Part shown: positions 7,524 to 16,142 of the stretch, piece after piece | Layout of the letters: every line of letters begins with the position of its first letter | Numbering within the stretch: the first letter of the stretch is position 1 | NCBI RefSeq assembly: GCF_000013225.1 | Contig: NC_007776.1 | Span: 2,486,501 to 2,550,500 of the forward strand | Direction: 5' to 3' | Origin: Synechococcus sp. JA-2-3B'a(2-13) | GTDB taxonomy: Bacteria; Cyanobacteriota; Cyanobacteriia; Thermostichales; Thermostichaceae | DNA: 64,000 nt | Translations under genes and position numbers: made by a program | Notes under the pieces: generated by a model | What the model was told of the DNA's origin: nothing | Seen by the model: the letters and a program-made list of their open reading frames with translations, nothing else | The model's database searches: none

Positions 7524-8804
7524 ATGGGATCCAGTATGGAATCCATCGTGCCAGTGGTGCGGGGCACTTTAACCCTTCCACCCTCCTCTTCTCTGACAAA
7601 TCCGGCAGCCAGCCTGACGGGCCCATCCGCTGCTGCGTCAGCAGTAGGGATCACTTTGCCTTGGGCAGCGCAGCGGGATCCCATCCTTGTCCTCGGGGCT
7701 GGGCTGATGGGGCGTTTGTTGGCCGCCAGCCTTGTCGAGGTTGGGCATCCCGTCCGCATTGTGGAGGCGGCTCCTGCTGCTGCTGTTGAGAGCAGCGCTG
7801 CCCATTTTGCCGCTGCTATGCTAGCTCCTTTGGCCGAGTCCGCCGTCGCCGAAGCCAGTGTGGTGGCCCAGGGGTACTATGCCCTCTCCCGCTGGCCCGC
7901 CCTTCTGGCCAGCCTGCCAGAGCCGGTTTTCTTTCAGCAGGAGGGCACTTTGATCCTCTGGCACCGCCAAGATGCCGGGGAAGCCAGACGTTTCTCGTCC
8001 CTGCTGGCCGCTGTGGTGGAGCGCCTTCCCGCTCTCCCTAAGCCCCAGCCTCTGGATGCTCAGGCTCTGGCCGAGCTGGAGCCATCGGTAGCCGGGCGAT
8101 TTGCGCAGGGCCTGTATCTTCCCCAGGAGGGCCAACTGGACAACCGCCAACTGCTGGCTGCTTTGCTGGCCAAATTGCGCCAGCACGGGGTGGAGGTGGA
8201 GTGGGGCCGCCCCTGGGATCTGGAGCAGGCGCGAGCTTGGCAGGAGCAAACCGGCGGGTGGGTTTTGGACTGCCGCGGCCTGGGATCCCGAAAAGAATGG
8301 GGCGGACAGGCACCGCTGCGGGGAGTTAGGGGCGAAGTGGTACGTCTGTATGCCCCGGAAGTATCTTTGCGGCGCCCGACCCGGCTGTTGCACCCCCGCT
8401 ACCCGATCTACATCGCTCCCAAGCCGGGGCACCTGTTTGTGGTGGGAGCTACCGAAATCGAATCTGAAGATCGCTCGCCGGTGAGTGTCCGCTCGGCTCT
8501 GGAGCTGCTCAGCGCCGCCTACGCCGTGCATCCTGCCTTTGCCGAAGCGCGTATCCTGGAGTTAGGCAGCCAATGTCGCCCCACCTTGGCAGATCATCTC
8601 CCCGCAGTGGTGGAGCGCTCCCCGCGGCTGTTGCAGATCAACGGCCTCTACCGCCATGGTTTCCTCATCTCCCCCGCCATTCACGATGCCGTTTTGGAGT
8701 ACCTCCACCACGGCAGTTGCCGCTTGGCGCAGCAGCTTGGGATCCCCTTTCAGGTGCAGGCTGCCCCTCTTGCCGGTGAGTCCCTGTCGCCATGCGTGTC
8801 TTGA
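7524..8804 (+). CDS. thiO: Glycine oxidase ThiO (FAD-dependent)
   Basis: Flavoenzyme that oxidises glycine to the imine used with ThiS thiocarboxylate and ThiG to make the thiamine thiazole ring. The FAD-binding Rossmann motif is PILVLGAGLMGRLLA near residue 55, followed by the DAO fold with QEGTLILW, YLPQEGQLDNRQLLAAL and the C-terminal GLYRHGFLISPAIHDAVLEY. I place the start at ATG 7524 (MGSSMES), with GGAAAG 7 bases upstream; ATG 7536 is an alternative. About 50 residues before the Rossmann motif are low-complexity Ser/Ala/Thr and unlike the family, so the true start could be later. The 3' end overlaps thiS by 13 bp, showing an operon. Confidence 0.88.
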   Translation: MGSSMESIVPVVRGTLTLPPSSSLTNPAASLTGPSAAASAVGITLPWAAQRDPILVLGAGLMGRLLAASLVEVGHPVRIVEAAPAAAVESSAAHFAAAMLAPLAESAVAEASVVAQGYYALSRWPALLASLPEPVFFQQEGTLILWHRQDAGEARRFSSLLAAVVERLPALPKPQPLDAQALAELEPSVAGRFAQGLYLPQEGQLDNRQLLAALLAKLRQHGVEVEWGRPWDLEQARAWQEQTGGWVLDCRGLGSRKEWGGQAPLRGVRGEVVRLYAPEVSLRRPTRLLHPRYPIYIAPKPGHLFVVGATEIESEDRSPVSVRSALELLSAAYAVHPAFAEARILELGSQCRPTLADHLPAVVERSPRLLQINGLYRHGFLISPAIHDAVLEYLHHGSCRLAQQLGIPFQVQAAPLAGESLSPCVS

Positions 8805-8989
8805 TCAACCAAAAGCCTTACGATTTGCCGGAAGGCACCACTTTGGCCGAGGCAGTGGCTCAGGTGGGGGCCAGCGGCCCTTTTGCGGTAGCGGTTAATC
8901 TGAAGTTTGTGCCGCGTGCCCAATACGAGCAAACCCGTCTGCAAGAAGGCGACCAGGTGGAGATCGTCACTCCGGTTGCCGGCGGCTAG
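8792..8989 (+). CDS. thiS: Sulfur carrier protein ThiS
   Basis: 65-residue ubiquitin-like sulfur carrier. Its C-terminal Gly-Gly (TPVAGG) is adenylated and converted to a thiocarboxylate that donates sulfur to the thiazole ring. The beta-grasp pattern is visible: MRVLINQKPYDLPEGTTLAE, AVAVNLKFVPR, LQEGDQVEIVTPVAGG. It starts inside the last codons of thiO and ends 32 bp before thiG, so the three genes form one transcription unit with probable translational coupling. Confidence 0.95.
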   Translation: MRVLINQKPYDLPEGTTLAEAVAQVGASGPFAVAVNLKFVPRAQYEQTRLQEGDQVEIVTPVAGG

Positions 8990-9021
8990 CGCTCAAGTCC
9001 GCTTTTCTATCTGCCTCAGCC

Positions 9022-9849
9022 ATGTCCACCCTTCTCCATTGCTCTCCCTCAACTCTGGCCGATGAGGATCCTTTGGTTCTCTACGGCCAACCGTTACCCA
9101 GCCGTCTGATGTTGGGTACGGCTCGCTACCCTTCGCCGGCCATTTTGGAGCAGGCGGTGGCGCGCGCGCAGCCCTGTTTGTTGACGGTTTCTCTGCGGCG
9201 GCAAGGGGCACTGGGGCCAGAAACTTCCCAGAGGTTCTGGGCTCTGTTGCAGAAGATGGGGATCCCAGTTCTGCCCAACACCGCCGGCTGCCACAGCGTG
9301 CAGGAGGTGATCACAACGGCGGAGATGGCGCGGGAGGTGTTCGGCACCGACTGGATCAAGCTGGAGTTGATTGGGGATGACTACACGCTGCAGCCGGATC
9401 CCGTGCAACTGCCCACTGCTGCTGCTGAGCTGGTCCGGCGCGGCTTTAAGGTGCTGCCCTATAGCACCGACGACCTGGTGCTCTGCCAGCGGCTTTTGGA
9501 TGCTGGCTGTGAGGTGGTGATGCCCTGGGCGGCCCCCATCGGCACCGGCAAAGGCCCTCTCAACCCCTACAACTTGCGCCTGCTGCGGGAGCGGATCGAG
9601 GCGCCGCTGATCGTGGATGCCGGCTTGGGCCTGCCCTCCCATGCCTGCCAGGTGATGGAGTGGGGCTTCGACGGGGTGCTGCTAAACACGGCGGTGGCCT
9701 TGGCCCGGGATCCGGTGGCCATGGCCGAGGCCTTTGCAGAAGCGGTGCGCTCAGGCCGCCGAGCCTACCTGGCCGGGGCCATGATCCCTCAGGAAACAGC
9801 TCAGCCCAGTACGCCTGTCCTCGGCACTCCCTTTTGGCACCAGGGCTGA
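9022..9849 (+). CDS. thiG: Thiazole synthase ThiG
   Basis: Forms the thiazole phosphate of thiamine from deoxyxylulose phosphate, ThiS thiocarboxylate and the ThiO product. The 275-residue TIM-barrel protein has [20 protein letters not shown] at the N-terminus, [19 protein letters not shown], the Schiff-base lysine in [11 protein letters not shown] (Lys113), [11 protein letters not shown] and [20 protein letters not shown] for phosphate binding. Last gene of thiO-thiS-thiG. Some cyanobacteria carry thiO and thiG fused; here they are separate with thiS between. tenA at 55902-56561 is another thiamine gene. Confidence 0.96.
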   Translation: MSTLLHCSPSTLADEDPLVLYGQPLPSRLMLGTARYPSPAILEQAVARAQPCLLTVSLRRQGALGPETSQRFWALLQKMGIPVLPNTAGCHSVQEVITTAEMAREVFGTDWIKLELIGDDYTLQPDPVQLPTAAAELVRRGFKVLPYSTDDLVLCQRLLDAGCEVVMPWAAPIGTGKGPLNPYNLRLLRERIEAPLIVDAGLGLPSHACQVMEWGFDGVLLNTAVALARDPVAMAEAFAEAVRSGRRAYLAGAMIPQETAQPSTPVLGTPFWHQG

Positions 9850-9871
9850 CTGCCGCTCTCAGGGGTGCAGC

Positions 9872-10504
9872 TCAGGCGGCAGGCTTTCGCGCCTGGATAA
9901 CCTGCAGAGCTCCCCCAGCGTGGAGGGTCTGCCGGATGGATTGCCACCCCTGCTGCTGCAAATGCTCGGGCAAGTCCAGCTTGAGTAGCTCCCAGGCGGT
10001 CTCGGTTTCAAACAGGGCCAAAAAGAGGGCCAGCCCAGGCCAGATCAAGGGTTGTCGAGGCGCGTGCAGATCCAGAATCAAGAGTCCTCCCCCCGGCTTG
10101 AGCACCCGCCACACTTCCCGCAGCACCTGCTCCAAATCTGCGAAGGACAATTCGTGCAGGGCTAAGCTGGTATGCACCCAATCAAAGCTGGCATTGGGAA
10201 AGGGCATATCCTGGGCAAAGGCTTCCACAAATTCCACCTTGGGGAGGCGTTTGCGGGCCGCTGCCAGGGCTCTTGGTGAAGCATCCAACCCAATAACCTG
10301 CTGGCTCAGCTCCGCCAACAGTGGGGTCACTTCAGCCGGGCCACAGCAGAGATCCAACACCCGCTCCTGGGGATGAATCTGGATCCCTTGCATGGGCAAT
10401 CTCCGCAACCGCTCGTATCCCCCCACCGCCAGAGCAGCCCCGCGGCTGATGCTGCGGTAAAGCCAGGGAAAGCGGTAGCTCCAGTCGCGCAGGAAGGTGG
10501 CCAC
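9872..10504 (-). CDS. Class I SAM-dependent methyltransferase (UbiE-like)
   Basis: 210-residue methyltransferase with the SAM-binding motif I VLDLCCGPAEVTPLLA near residue 50, motif II VIGLDASPRALAAARKRL, an acidic AFAQDMPFPNASFDWVHTSL and motif III VWRVLKPGGGLLILDL. Overall resemblance is to quinone or small-molecule methyltransferases of the UbiE/COQ5 type. The substrate is not identifiable. It converges on thiG with 22 bp between stop codons and stands alone on the minus strand. Confidence 0.8.
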   Translation of the reverse strand: MATFLRDWSYRFPWLYRSISRGAALAVGGYERLRRLPMQGIQIHPQERVLDLCCGPAEVTPLLAELSQQVIGLDASPRALAAARKRLPKVEFVEAFAQDMPFPNASFDWVHTSLALHELSFADLEQVLREVWRVLKPGGGLLILDLHAPRQPLIWPGLALFLALFETETAWELLKLDLPEHLQQQGWQSIRQTLHAGGALQVIQARKPAA

Positions 10505-10680
10505 AGACAGGGATCCCTCAGAGTCTTTTTCAGCCTACCTGACCTACATCCATTGCAAACTGGTTTGAGACATATGTTTTTCTGGATTTTCTCGGGGTTG
10601 GCTTGGAACTCTCCTCTGCCGGCAGTCGTCTAAGAAGACGAGGCGTTTTAGGCTTTTTTCTGTCTACCCACTGCTGCTCT

Positions 10681-11412
10681 ATGACTCAGTTTGAGCTGCC
10701 TCCCTCCCCTTCCGAGAAACCTGGCCGGCACAGCTTGGTTTGGTTGGTGGCTGCTGCAGGTCTGACGGTCTTGCTCTGGCAGCTCCCCTGGGGCAACTAT
10801 ATCCTCTACCCCTTTACGATTCTGGCCACCTGGTTTCATGAGATGGGCCACGGCTTGACGGCAGTGCTGTTGGGTGGGGAGTTTCATCGTCTGGAGATCT
10901 ATCCCGACGGCTCGGGGCTGGCCATTCACAGTGGCGAGCTGTTTTTGGGACGGGTGGGGCAAGCTTTGGTGGCCGCTGCTGGGCCGATGGGGCCGCCGCT
11001 GGCTGGGGCCCTGTTCATCCTTGCCTCCCGCCGCCACAGCACAACTCGGTTGGGGCTGGTACTTCTGGGATCCCTGCTGTTGCTATCGACGCTGCTCTGG
11101 GTTCGCTCTCCCTTTGGCCTCCTGTTCCTCTTGGGTATGGGTTTGGGGATCCTGGCGGTAGCTCGCTGGGCCTCCCCCTGGCTGCGGGGCTTCGCTGCAC
11201 AATTTTTGGGGGTGCAGGCCTGTGTGAGCACCTACCACCAGCTTGACTACTTATTTACGGCCTCTGCCGTGATCAATGGTCAGGTGATCCACTCCGATTC
11301 CAGCCAGATTGCCCAAAACTTGTTCTTGCCCTACTGGTTTTGGGGAGGGGTGATGGCGGTCTCTTCTTTGGTGCTGCTGATAACCAGCTTGCAGCTGACG
11401 TTCCGGGACTAG
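10681..11412 (+). CDS. M50B-like membrane metalloprotease
   Basis: 243-residue polytopic membrane protein carrying the zinc-protease motif HEMGH in ATWFHEMGHGLTAVLLGGEF near residue 60, inside a hydrophobic segment as in M50 site-2 proteases. A second conserved block GQALVAAAGPMGPPLAGALF supplies a membrane helix. At least six hydrophobic segments are visible. Relatives in cyanobacteria are annotated as M50 family peptidases of unknown substrate. I start at ATG 10681 (MTQFELPPSP) because the upstream in-frame extension is basic and low quality. Active-site His, Glu and His are present, so proteolysis within or near the membrane is plausible but unproved. Confidence 0.75.
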   Translation: MTQFELPPSPSEKPGRHSLVWLVAAAGLTVLLWQLPWGNYILYPFTILATWFHEMGHGLTAVLLGGEFHRLEIYPDGSGLAIHSGELFLGRVGQALVAAAGPMGPPLAGALFILASRRHSTTRLGLVLLGSLLLLSTLLWVRSPFGLLFLLGMGLGILAVARWASPWLRGFAAQFLGVQACVSTYHQLDYLFTASAVINGQVIHSDSSQIAQNLFLPYWFWGGVMAVSSLVLLITSLQLTFRD

Positions 11413-11543
11413 CCGGCAGGGGGCAAAGCCGCAATTTTGGCAGTGGTTCGTGTTATGTAAAAATCCGTCCTCTATCCCTGCCAAGTCGAGAAAACCGCCG
11501 CTACAGTAATGGGCAAGAGGAGTGAGGAGTTGAGGAGTGGAGC

Positions 11544-11684
11544 ATGTGGCGGGATGTTATTGGGCTGGCCCTGGCGGCGACCCTACTGTTGATCAGCAAA
11601 ACCGCCGCAGATACGCTTGGCCAAAGCCAGGTGCAGACTTTCACCGAACCTGAGCCAACGCCCCATTCTTTTCCGGTGGAGTGA
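11544..11684 (+). CDS. Small exported or membrane-anchored peptide (46 aa)
   Basis: 46-residue frame with a GAGTGGAG ribosome-site region just before ATG 11544. Residues 4-20 are hydrophobic (DVIGLALAATLLLISKTAA), like a signal sequence or anchor, followed by a short polar tail ending SFPVE. Not recognised. It lies alone between the M50 gene and sqdX, so support is modest. Confidence 0.4.
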   Translation: MWRDVIGLALAATLLLISKTAADTLGQSQVQTFTEPEPTPHSFPVE

Positions 11685-11783
11685 GGTACTCAAGTCTGCT
11701 GACGGAAGTCGTAGCGGCGTTGTCGTTTTGTGCAACACTCATTCTAGAGTCTTTAAGGGCTCCGTCCGAGTAGCGCGGTCGCA

Positions 11784-11804
11784 GCAGCGTTGCGGAGCAA
11801 TAAC
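11784..11804 (+). repeat. Short dispersed repeat, family A
   Basis: GCAGCGTTGCGGAGCAATAA, a copy of the CGCGTNAGCGNTGCGNAGC family, 20 bp before the start codon of sqdX. Confidence 0.7.
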
Positions 11805-11823
11805 AGTAGGCTTGGGATCCCTG

Positions 11824-12939
11824 ATGCGCATAGCCCTGTTTACGGAGACGTTTCTGCCCAAGGTGGATGGCATCGTTACCCGCCTCTGCCACACGGTGCG
11901 TCACCTAACCGCTCGAGGCAACTCGGTGCTCATCGTCGCGCCCCGGGGAGCCCCCCGGCGGTTTGCACGGGCACGGGTCTACGGGATCCCGGGGATGCCG
12001 CTGCCTCTGTATCCAGAGTTGAAGCTGGCTGCCCCCGGCCCGGCCATCGGCAAGTTGCTCAGCCGTTTCCGACCGGATGTGATCCACGTGGTGAACCCGG
12101 CAGTTTTGGGATTGGGGGGCCTCTACTACAGCCAGACGATGGGGATCCCGCTGGTGGCCTCCTACCATACCCATCTGCCGAAGTATCTGCAGCATTATGG
12201 GCTGGGCTTTCTGGAGGGGGTTTTGTGGAATCTCCTGAAGCTGGGGCACAATTTGGCGCGGGTCAATCTTTGCACCTCGACGGCCATGATGCAGGAGCTG
12301 AGCGCCCACGGCATTGAGCGGGTGCAGCTGTGGCAGCGAGGAGTGGATACGGAGTTGTTTCATCCCCAGGCGGCCAGTTCAGAAATGCGGGCTCGGCTCA
12401 CCGCAGGGCAACCGGAACGGCCTCTTTTGCTCTATGTGGGGCGGCTTTCGGCTGAGAAGGAAGTAGGGCGGATCCGGGTGTTGCTAGAGCGGATCCCACA
12501 GGCGCGCCTAGCTATTGTGGGGGATGGGCCAGAGCGGGGATCCCTGGAGCAACATTTTGCCGGCCACGATGTGGTGTTTACGGGCTACCTACAGGGAGAG
12601 TCTCTGGCAGCGGCCTTTGCTTCGGCGGATTTGTTCGTGTTCCCCTCCCGCACCGAGACCTTGGGGCTGGTTCTGTTGGAAGCCATGGCTGCCGGTTGTC
12701 CGGTGATCGCCCCCCGCTGCGGCGGCATTACCGATGTGGTGGACAGTGGGCGCAATGGCTTTCTGTTCGATCCCAATTCGGATAGCGACTTTGTCCAGGT
12801 TACCCAGCAACTCCTGAGCAGCGTCGGGCAGCGACAGCTCTTCCGACAGCAAGCCCGCCAAGAGGCAGAACGCTGGAGCTGGTCGGCAGCCACCCAACAG
12901 TTGGAAGGCTACTACCGGGCTGTTATTGCCGCCGATTAG
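11824..12939 (+). CDS. sqdX: Sulfoquinovosyltransferase SqdX (GT4)
   Basis: Transfers sulfoquinovose from UDP-sulfoquinovose to diacylglycerol, the last step of sulfolipid synthesis for thylakoid membranes. The 371-residue GT4/GT-B protein has RIALFTETFLPKVDGIVTRL at the N-terminus, DVIHVVNPAVLGLGGL, ASYHTHLPKYLQHYGL, LWQRGVDTELFHP, LLYVGRLSAEKEVGRI and the nucleotide-sugar motif PSRTETLGLVLLEAMAAGCP. All are typical of cyanobacterial and plant SQD2/SqdX. I use ATG 11824 because the open frame upstream to 11617 crosses a dispersed repeat and does not look coding. No sqdB is in the window. Confidence 0.92.
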   Translation: MRIALFTETFLPKVDGIVTRLCHTVRHLTARGNSVLIVAPRGAPRRFARARVYGIPGMPLPLYPELKLAAPGPAIGKLLSRFRPDVIHVVNPAVLGLGGLYYSQTMGIPLVASYHTHLPKYLQHYGLGFLEGVLWNLLKLGHNLARVNLCTSTAMMQELSAHGIERVQLWQRGVDTELFHPQAASSEMRARLTAGQPERPLLLYVGRLSAEKEVGRIRVLLERIPQARLAIVGDGPERGSLEQHFAGHDVVFTGYLQGESLAAAFASADLFVFPSRTETLGLVLLEAMAAGCPVIAPRCGGITDVVDSGRNGFLFDPNSDSDFVQVTQQLLSSVGQRQLFRQQARQEAERWSWSAATQQLEGYYRAVIAAD

Positions 12940-12954
12940 CGGTGCGGAGCACAG
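12936..12954 (+). repeat. Short dispersed repeat, family A
   Basis: TTAGCGGTGCGGAGCACAG overlaps the TAG stop of sqdX at 12937-12939, so this copy may itself supply the stop codon. Confidence 0.65.
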
Positions 12955-13034
12955 AGTCCCCTACTGGGAAATACTCAGGGCAGAACTCCGTCCTGCTCTC
13001 GGGGTTCTCCATAGCACCAGTGCGAACGGCCAGC

Positions 13035-14018
13035 CTAGGCAGAGACCGGATGATCCCCTTCAATGGCCCGCACTTGCTCCACAAAGAATTCTTCTAGGGA
13101 TTGCCGTTGCCAATGCAAGTCGGTGACCAGTGCCCCCGCTTGGTTCAAAAGGGCCAGCAACTCCGGTAGGGATCCACTCCATTCCCCCGACCAATGGGAT
13201 CCCTGAATCGAGAAGTGCTCTAGGCGGTCGCGGAACTGTTCGACGGCGCCACCGTGCCCCTGTACCCGATAGCTTTTGCTCTCTCCCAGCAAGTCATCCA
13301 AAGTTCCCTGATGCACCAATTTGCCGCCGATGATCAGGCCGACTCGGTTGCAGATAACTTCCACATCCGCCAGGATATGGCTGTTGAAAAACACCGTTTT
13401 GCCCTGCTGCTTGAGGGACAGAATGATCTCGCGCATTTGATAGCGGCCCATGGGATCCAGTCCCGACATCGGCTCATCCAGAAAAACCAGCTCTGGGTCG
13501 TTGATCAGCGCTTGGGCCATGCCAGTGCGCTGCAGCATGCCCTTGGAGTAGGTGCGCAGTTGTTTTTTGCGGGCCGTATCTATAGAAAGCCCCACCAGCT
13601 CCAGCAGTTGCGGGATCCGCTCCTTCAACAGGCTATTGGGCAGACCAAACACCTTGCCGGCAAACTGGAGAAACTCCCATGCCGTCAAGTAATCGTAAAA
13701 ATAGGGGTTCTCCGGCAAATATCCCACCTGTTGCTTGATGGAGCGATCCCCCAGGGGTTTGCCCAGCAAAGTGCCGCTGCCGCGGGTGGGCTCCACAATG
13801 CCCAGTAGGCATTTGATGGTGGTGGTTTTCCCGGCCCCGTTGGGCCCCAGCAGCCCAAAGGTTTCTCCGCGGGCCACAGTCAGAGAAAAATCTTTGAGGG
13901 GGCTGACCACCTTGTTCAGCCAAAATCCTGTGCGATAGGTTTTGGTCAGGCCGGTGATGGCAATGACCGGCTCTGGTGCCGCGAACGCTTCTGCTGGGGA
14001 AGTGGGGGTCTCGCTCAT
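13035..14018 (-). CDS. ABC transporter ATP-binding protein
   Basis: ATPase subunit of an exporter-type ABC transporter (CcmA/NatA-like). Motifs in order: Walker A LLGPNGAGKTTTIKCL near residue 56, Q-loop VGYLPENPYFYDYLTAWE, signature YSKGMLQRTGMAQAL, Walker B PELVFLDEPMSGLDPMGR, and the switch His in FFNSHILADVE. The C-terminal 100 residues after HQGTLDDLLGE form the accessory domain seen in this subfamily. No membrane subunit is adjacent, so the partner is elsewhere. The substrate is unknown. Length 327 aa is normal. Confidence 0.88.
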   Translation of the reverse strand: MSETPTSPAEAFAAPEPVIAITGLTKTYRTGFWLNKVVSPLKDFSLTVARGETFGLLGPNGAGKTTTIKCLLGIVEPTRGSGTLLGKPLGDRSIKQQVGYLPENPYFYDYLTAWEFLQFAGKVFGLPNSLLKERIPQLLELVGLSIDTARKKQLRTYSKGMLQRTGMAQALINDPELVFLDEPMSGLDPMGRYQMREIILSLKQQGKTVFFNSHILADVEVICNRVGLIIGGKLVHQGTLDDLLGESKSYRVQGHGGAVEQFRDRLEHFSIQGSHWSGEWSGSLPELLALLNQAGALVTDLHWQRQSLEEFFVEQVRAIEGDHPVSA

Positions 14019-14330
14019 GGACTCGCTCGTAGGTATGTTGGAGTTGAGGGAGAAAAAGGTGCCGCGAACACCGAGTTAAGGAGCACACAGTCCGCCAGGC
14101 GATAGGCTACCCAGCCTAACCTTTAGTTTACCCACAGGCTTTGTCCCAGCCTAGGCTTGCCGCAGCACTTCCGGTAGAGGAAAGGGGCCAGAGCAAACAT
14201 ACTCCGCGTAGGTATCCGCTTCATTCGCAACAGCGGTGCGGTTCCTTTGCCGTAGGCACAGCACTTTGCTCTGACCTCCCTTCAGTAGCATTCTCATCAT
14301 CTGGGATGATTCTGGGATGATGATTTCCAT

Positions 14331-14354
14331 CGCGTTGGCGGTGCGGAGCAAGAA
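14331..14354 (+). repeat. Short dispersed repeat, family A
   Basis: CGCGTTGGCGGTGCGGAGCA followed by AGAA, matching the family core in the same orientation as the copies at 14415 and 11784. Confidence 0.7.
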
Positions 14355-14414
14355 AATTGAATCCAGAGGTTTTGTGCCTCTGGCCTCTGGGATCCCAGCC
14401 GGTGGTGATCATCG

Positions 14415-14437
14415 GCAACAGCGTTGCAGAGCAATAA
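14415..14437 (+). repeat. Short dispersed repeat, family A
   Basis: GCAACAGCGTTGCAGAGCAA followed by TAA, ending 14 bp before the proposed TTG start of the CDP-alcohol transferase. Confidence 0.7.
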
Positions 14438-14451
14438 GAAAGGAGTGTTTC

Positions 14452-15111
14452 TTGCTGGATAAGGTGCTTAGGCAGTGGAAGGAGCGGCTGTTGGCTCCAG
14501 TGCTGCAAACCCCTCTCCAACAGGTGCATCCCCTAGCCATTACCCTGTCAGGGTTTGCCATGGGCCTGGCCTCTGGGACAGCGGCAGCTTACGGGGCCTA
14601 CGGGTGGGGGCTGGGCCTGTGGTTGCTGAACCGGTTTATGGACGGGCTGGACGGCACGTTGGCTCGTCTGCAGGGACGGCAAAGCGATCTGGGGGGCTAC
14701 CTGGATATGCTGCTGGACGTGGTGGTCTACGCAGTCGTTCCCCTGGGGCTGGCCTTTCACCAGGGATCCCTGCTGGGCTATGCTTCTCTGGCTCTGATGC
14801 TGGCCAGCTTTTACATCAACCTTTGCTCCTGGATGTATTTGGCAGGGCTGTTGGAAAAACGGCGTTCGCGACAGCGTTGCGGGTCAATGAGGACAGATGG
14901 TTCCGGCGGGGCGGGATCCCTGGATGAACTGACCAGCTTAAGTATGCCGTCGGGGCTTATCGAGGGCAGCGAAACCATCTTTTTCTACGGCTTGTTTTTC
15001 CTTTTCCCGGAGTACATGGTGGGCTTGTTTGGGCTGATGGCGATTCTGGTGCTCTTGAGTGCTGTGCAGCGGTTGGTTTGGGCGCTGGGATCGCTTTCTG
15101 CTCCAAGGTGA
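14452..15111 (+). CDS. CDP-alcohol phosphatidyltransferase family protein
   Basis: Membrane enzyme of the family that transfers a phosphatidyl group from CDP-diacylglycerol to an alcohol. The diagnostic DxxDGxxAR...GxxxDxxxD motif is intact: MDGLDGTLARLQGRQSDLGG followed by YLDMLLD. Several membrane helices follow. I place the start at TTG 14452 (LLDKVLRQWK), preceded by AGGAG at 14441-14445 with 6-base spacing; the frame is open to 14317 but that part crosses two dispersed repeats. A third repeat copy at 14863-14891 lies inside the gene and encodes the basic segment RRSRQRCGSM, in the loop after GLLEK, without breaking the frame. The acceptor alcohol is unknown. Confidence 0.82.
   Translation: MLDKVLRQWKERLLAPVLQTPLQQVHPLAITLSGFAMGLASGTAAAYGAYGWGLGLWLLNRFMDGLDGTLARLQGRQSDLGGYLDMLLDVVVYAVVPLGLAFHQGSLLGYASLALMLASFYINLCSWMYLAGLLEKRRSRQRCGSMRTDGSGGAGSLDELTSLSMPSGLIEGSETIFFYGLFFLFPEYMVGLFGLMAILVLLSAVQRLVWALGSLSAPR
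14863..14891 (+). repeat. Short dispersed repeat, family A, inside the CDP-alcohol transferase gene
   Basis: GTTCGCGACAGCGTTGCGGG and flanking bases; keeps the frame and encodes Arg/Ser/Gln/Cys-rich residues in a loop between membrane segments. Confidence 0.65.
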
Positions 15112-15135
15112 GTTCGGAAGGAGTCTGTCCCTATG

Positions 15136-15158
15136 GCTCCGTCCAGCTGACGCGAATC
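15136..15158 (-). repeat. Short dispersed repeat, family A
   Basis: GCTCCGTCCAGCTGACGCGA, a copy in reverse orientation between the CDP-alcohol transferase and the tocopherol-type methyltransferase. Confidence 0.6.
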
Positions 15159-15237
15159 GGGTTTCAAGACCTCCCCATCAAGCCCCACCGGGCAAGAGGA
15201 TCCAAAATGAGAAAGCCATAGACCGAGATCTGCCGCC

Positions 15238-16095
15238 GTGACCTCCACCCTCAACCAACGCATTCGCCACTTCTACGATGCCTCCTCCGGCCTCTGGGAG
15301 CGGGTGTGGGGGGAGCACATGCACCATGGCTATTACGAGCCGGGCCAAACCGGTAAGGATCGCCGCCAAGCTCAGATTGACTTGATTGATAGGGTTATCC
15401 AGTGGGGCCAGATCGGGGATCCCTGCCCTCCCCAGCACATTCTTGATCTTGGCTGTGGCATTGGGGGGAGCAGTTTGGAATTAGCCCAGCGCTTCGGGGC
15501 ACAGGTTACGGGCATTACCCTCAGCCCCGTCCAAGCCAAGCGGGCCGGGGAGCGCGCCCAAGAGGCCGGCCTGAGCAGCATGGTGCAATTTCAGGTGGCC
15601 GATGCTCTGGAGATGCCCTTTGCAGCCGACACCTTCGATTTGGTGTGGTCTTTGGAAAGCGGCGAGCACATGCCGGATAAGCAGCGGTTTCTGGCCGAAT
15701 GCTGGCGGGTCTTGCAACCGGGCGGGCAGTTGATGGTGGTGACCTGGTGCCACCGCGAGGGATCCCTGAGTCGGCAGGATCAACAGCTTTTGCAGAAAAT
15801 CTACGAGGTGTACTGCCTACCCTATGTGATCAGCCTCTCCGGCTACGAGGTTCTGGCCCAACAGGTGGGCTTTGAGCAGGTGCGCAGCGCCGACTGGTCG
15901 GAGCGAGTGGCCCCTTTCTGGGATGAGGTGATCGCTTCTGCCCGCGACTGGCGCTGGATCTGGGCTTTGCTGCGCAGCGGCTGGGTTACCGTTCGCGGGG
16001 CGCTGGGGCTGGGCCTGATGCGTCAGGCTTATGCCACCGGCTTGCTCCGCTTTGGCCTCTTGACTGGGTTCAAACCTGGGGATCAGCCAAGGTAG
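15238..16095 (+). CDS. Gamma-tocopherol methyltransferase-like protein
   Basis: 285-residue SAM-dependent methyltransferase resembling gamma-tocopherol C-methyltransferase (VTE4 type), which makes alpha-tocopherol. The N-terminal FYDASSGLWERVWGEHMHHG and YYEPG are characteristic of that group, followed by motif I ILDLGCGIGGSSLELA, GITLSPVQAKRAGER, AFDLVW-type SFDLVWSLESGEHM region (here TFDLVWSLESGEHMPDK) and WRVLQPGGQLMVVTWCHRE. The start is GTG 15238, since no ATG precedes the conserved start region. Related enzymes methylate other plastid quinols, so the exact substrate is likely but not certain. Confidence 0.83.
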   Translation: MTSTLNQRIRHFYDASSGLWERVWGEHMHHGYYEPGQTGKDRRQAQIDLIDRVIQWGQIGDPCPPQHILDLGCGIGGSSLELAQRFGAQVTGITLSPVQAKRAGERAQEAGLSSMVQFQVADALEMPFAADTFDLVWSLESGEHMPDKQRFLAECWRVLQPGGQLMVVTWCHREGSLSRQDQQLLQKIYEVYCLPYVISLSGYEVLAQQVGFEQVRSADWSERVAPFWDEVIASARDWRWIWALLRSGWVTVRGALGLGLMRQAYATGLLRFGLLTGFKPGDQPR

Positions 16096-16142
16096 GGATC
16101 CCTTGCTCCCCTTTGGGAGAAGGGGCGCTTGGGAAAATGGGC

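Larger units (their letters stand above)
14019..14451. other. Intergenic region crowded with short repeats
   Basis: 433 bases between the divergent ABC ATPase and CDP-alcohol transferase genes. No convincing gene. It contains two clear copies of dispersed repeat family A (14331-14354, 14415-14437), a related sequence near 14226-14260, and a short local duplication CTGGGATGAT at 14301-14319. Confidence 0.6.

Noticed and set aside
10626-10668. Hairpin TCGTCTAAGAAGACGA followed by a T-run, as a terminator
   Set aside because: It lies between two divergent starts with no upstream gene to terminate on the plus strand; probably chance or part of a leader.
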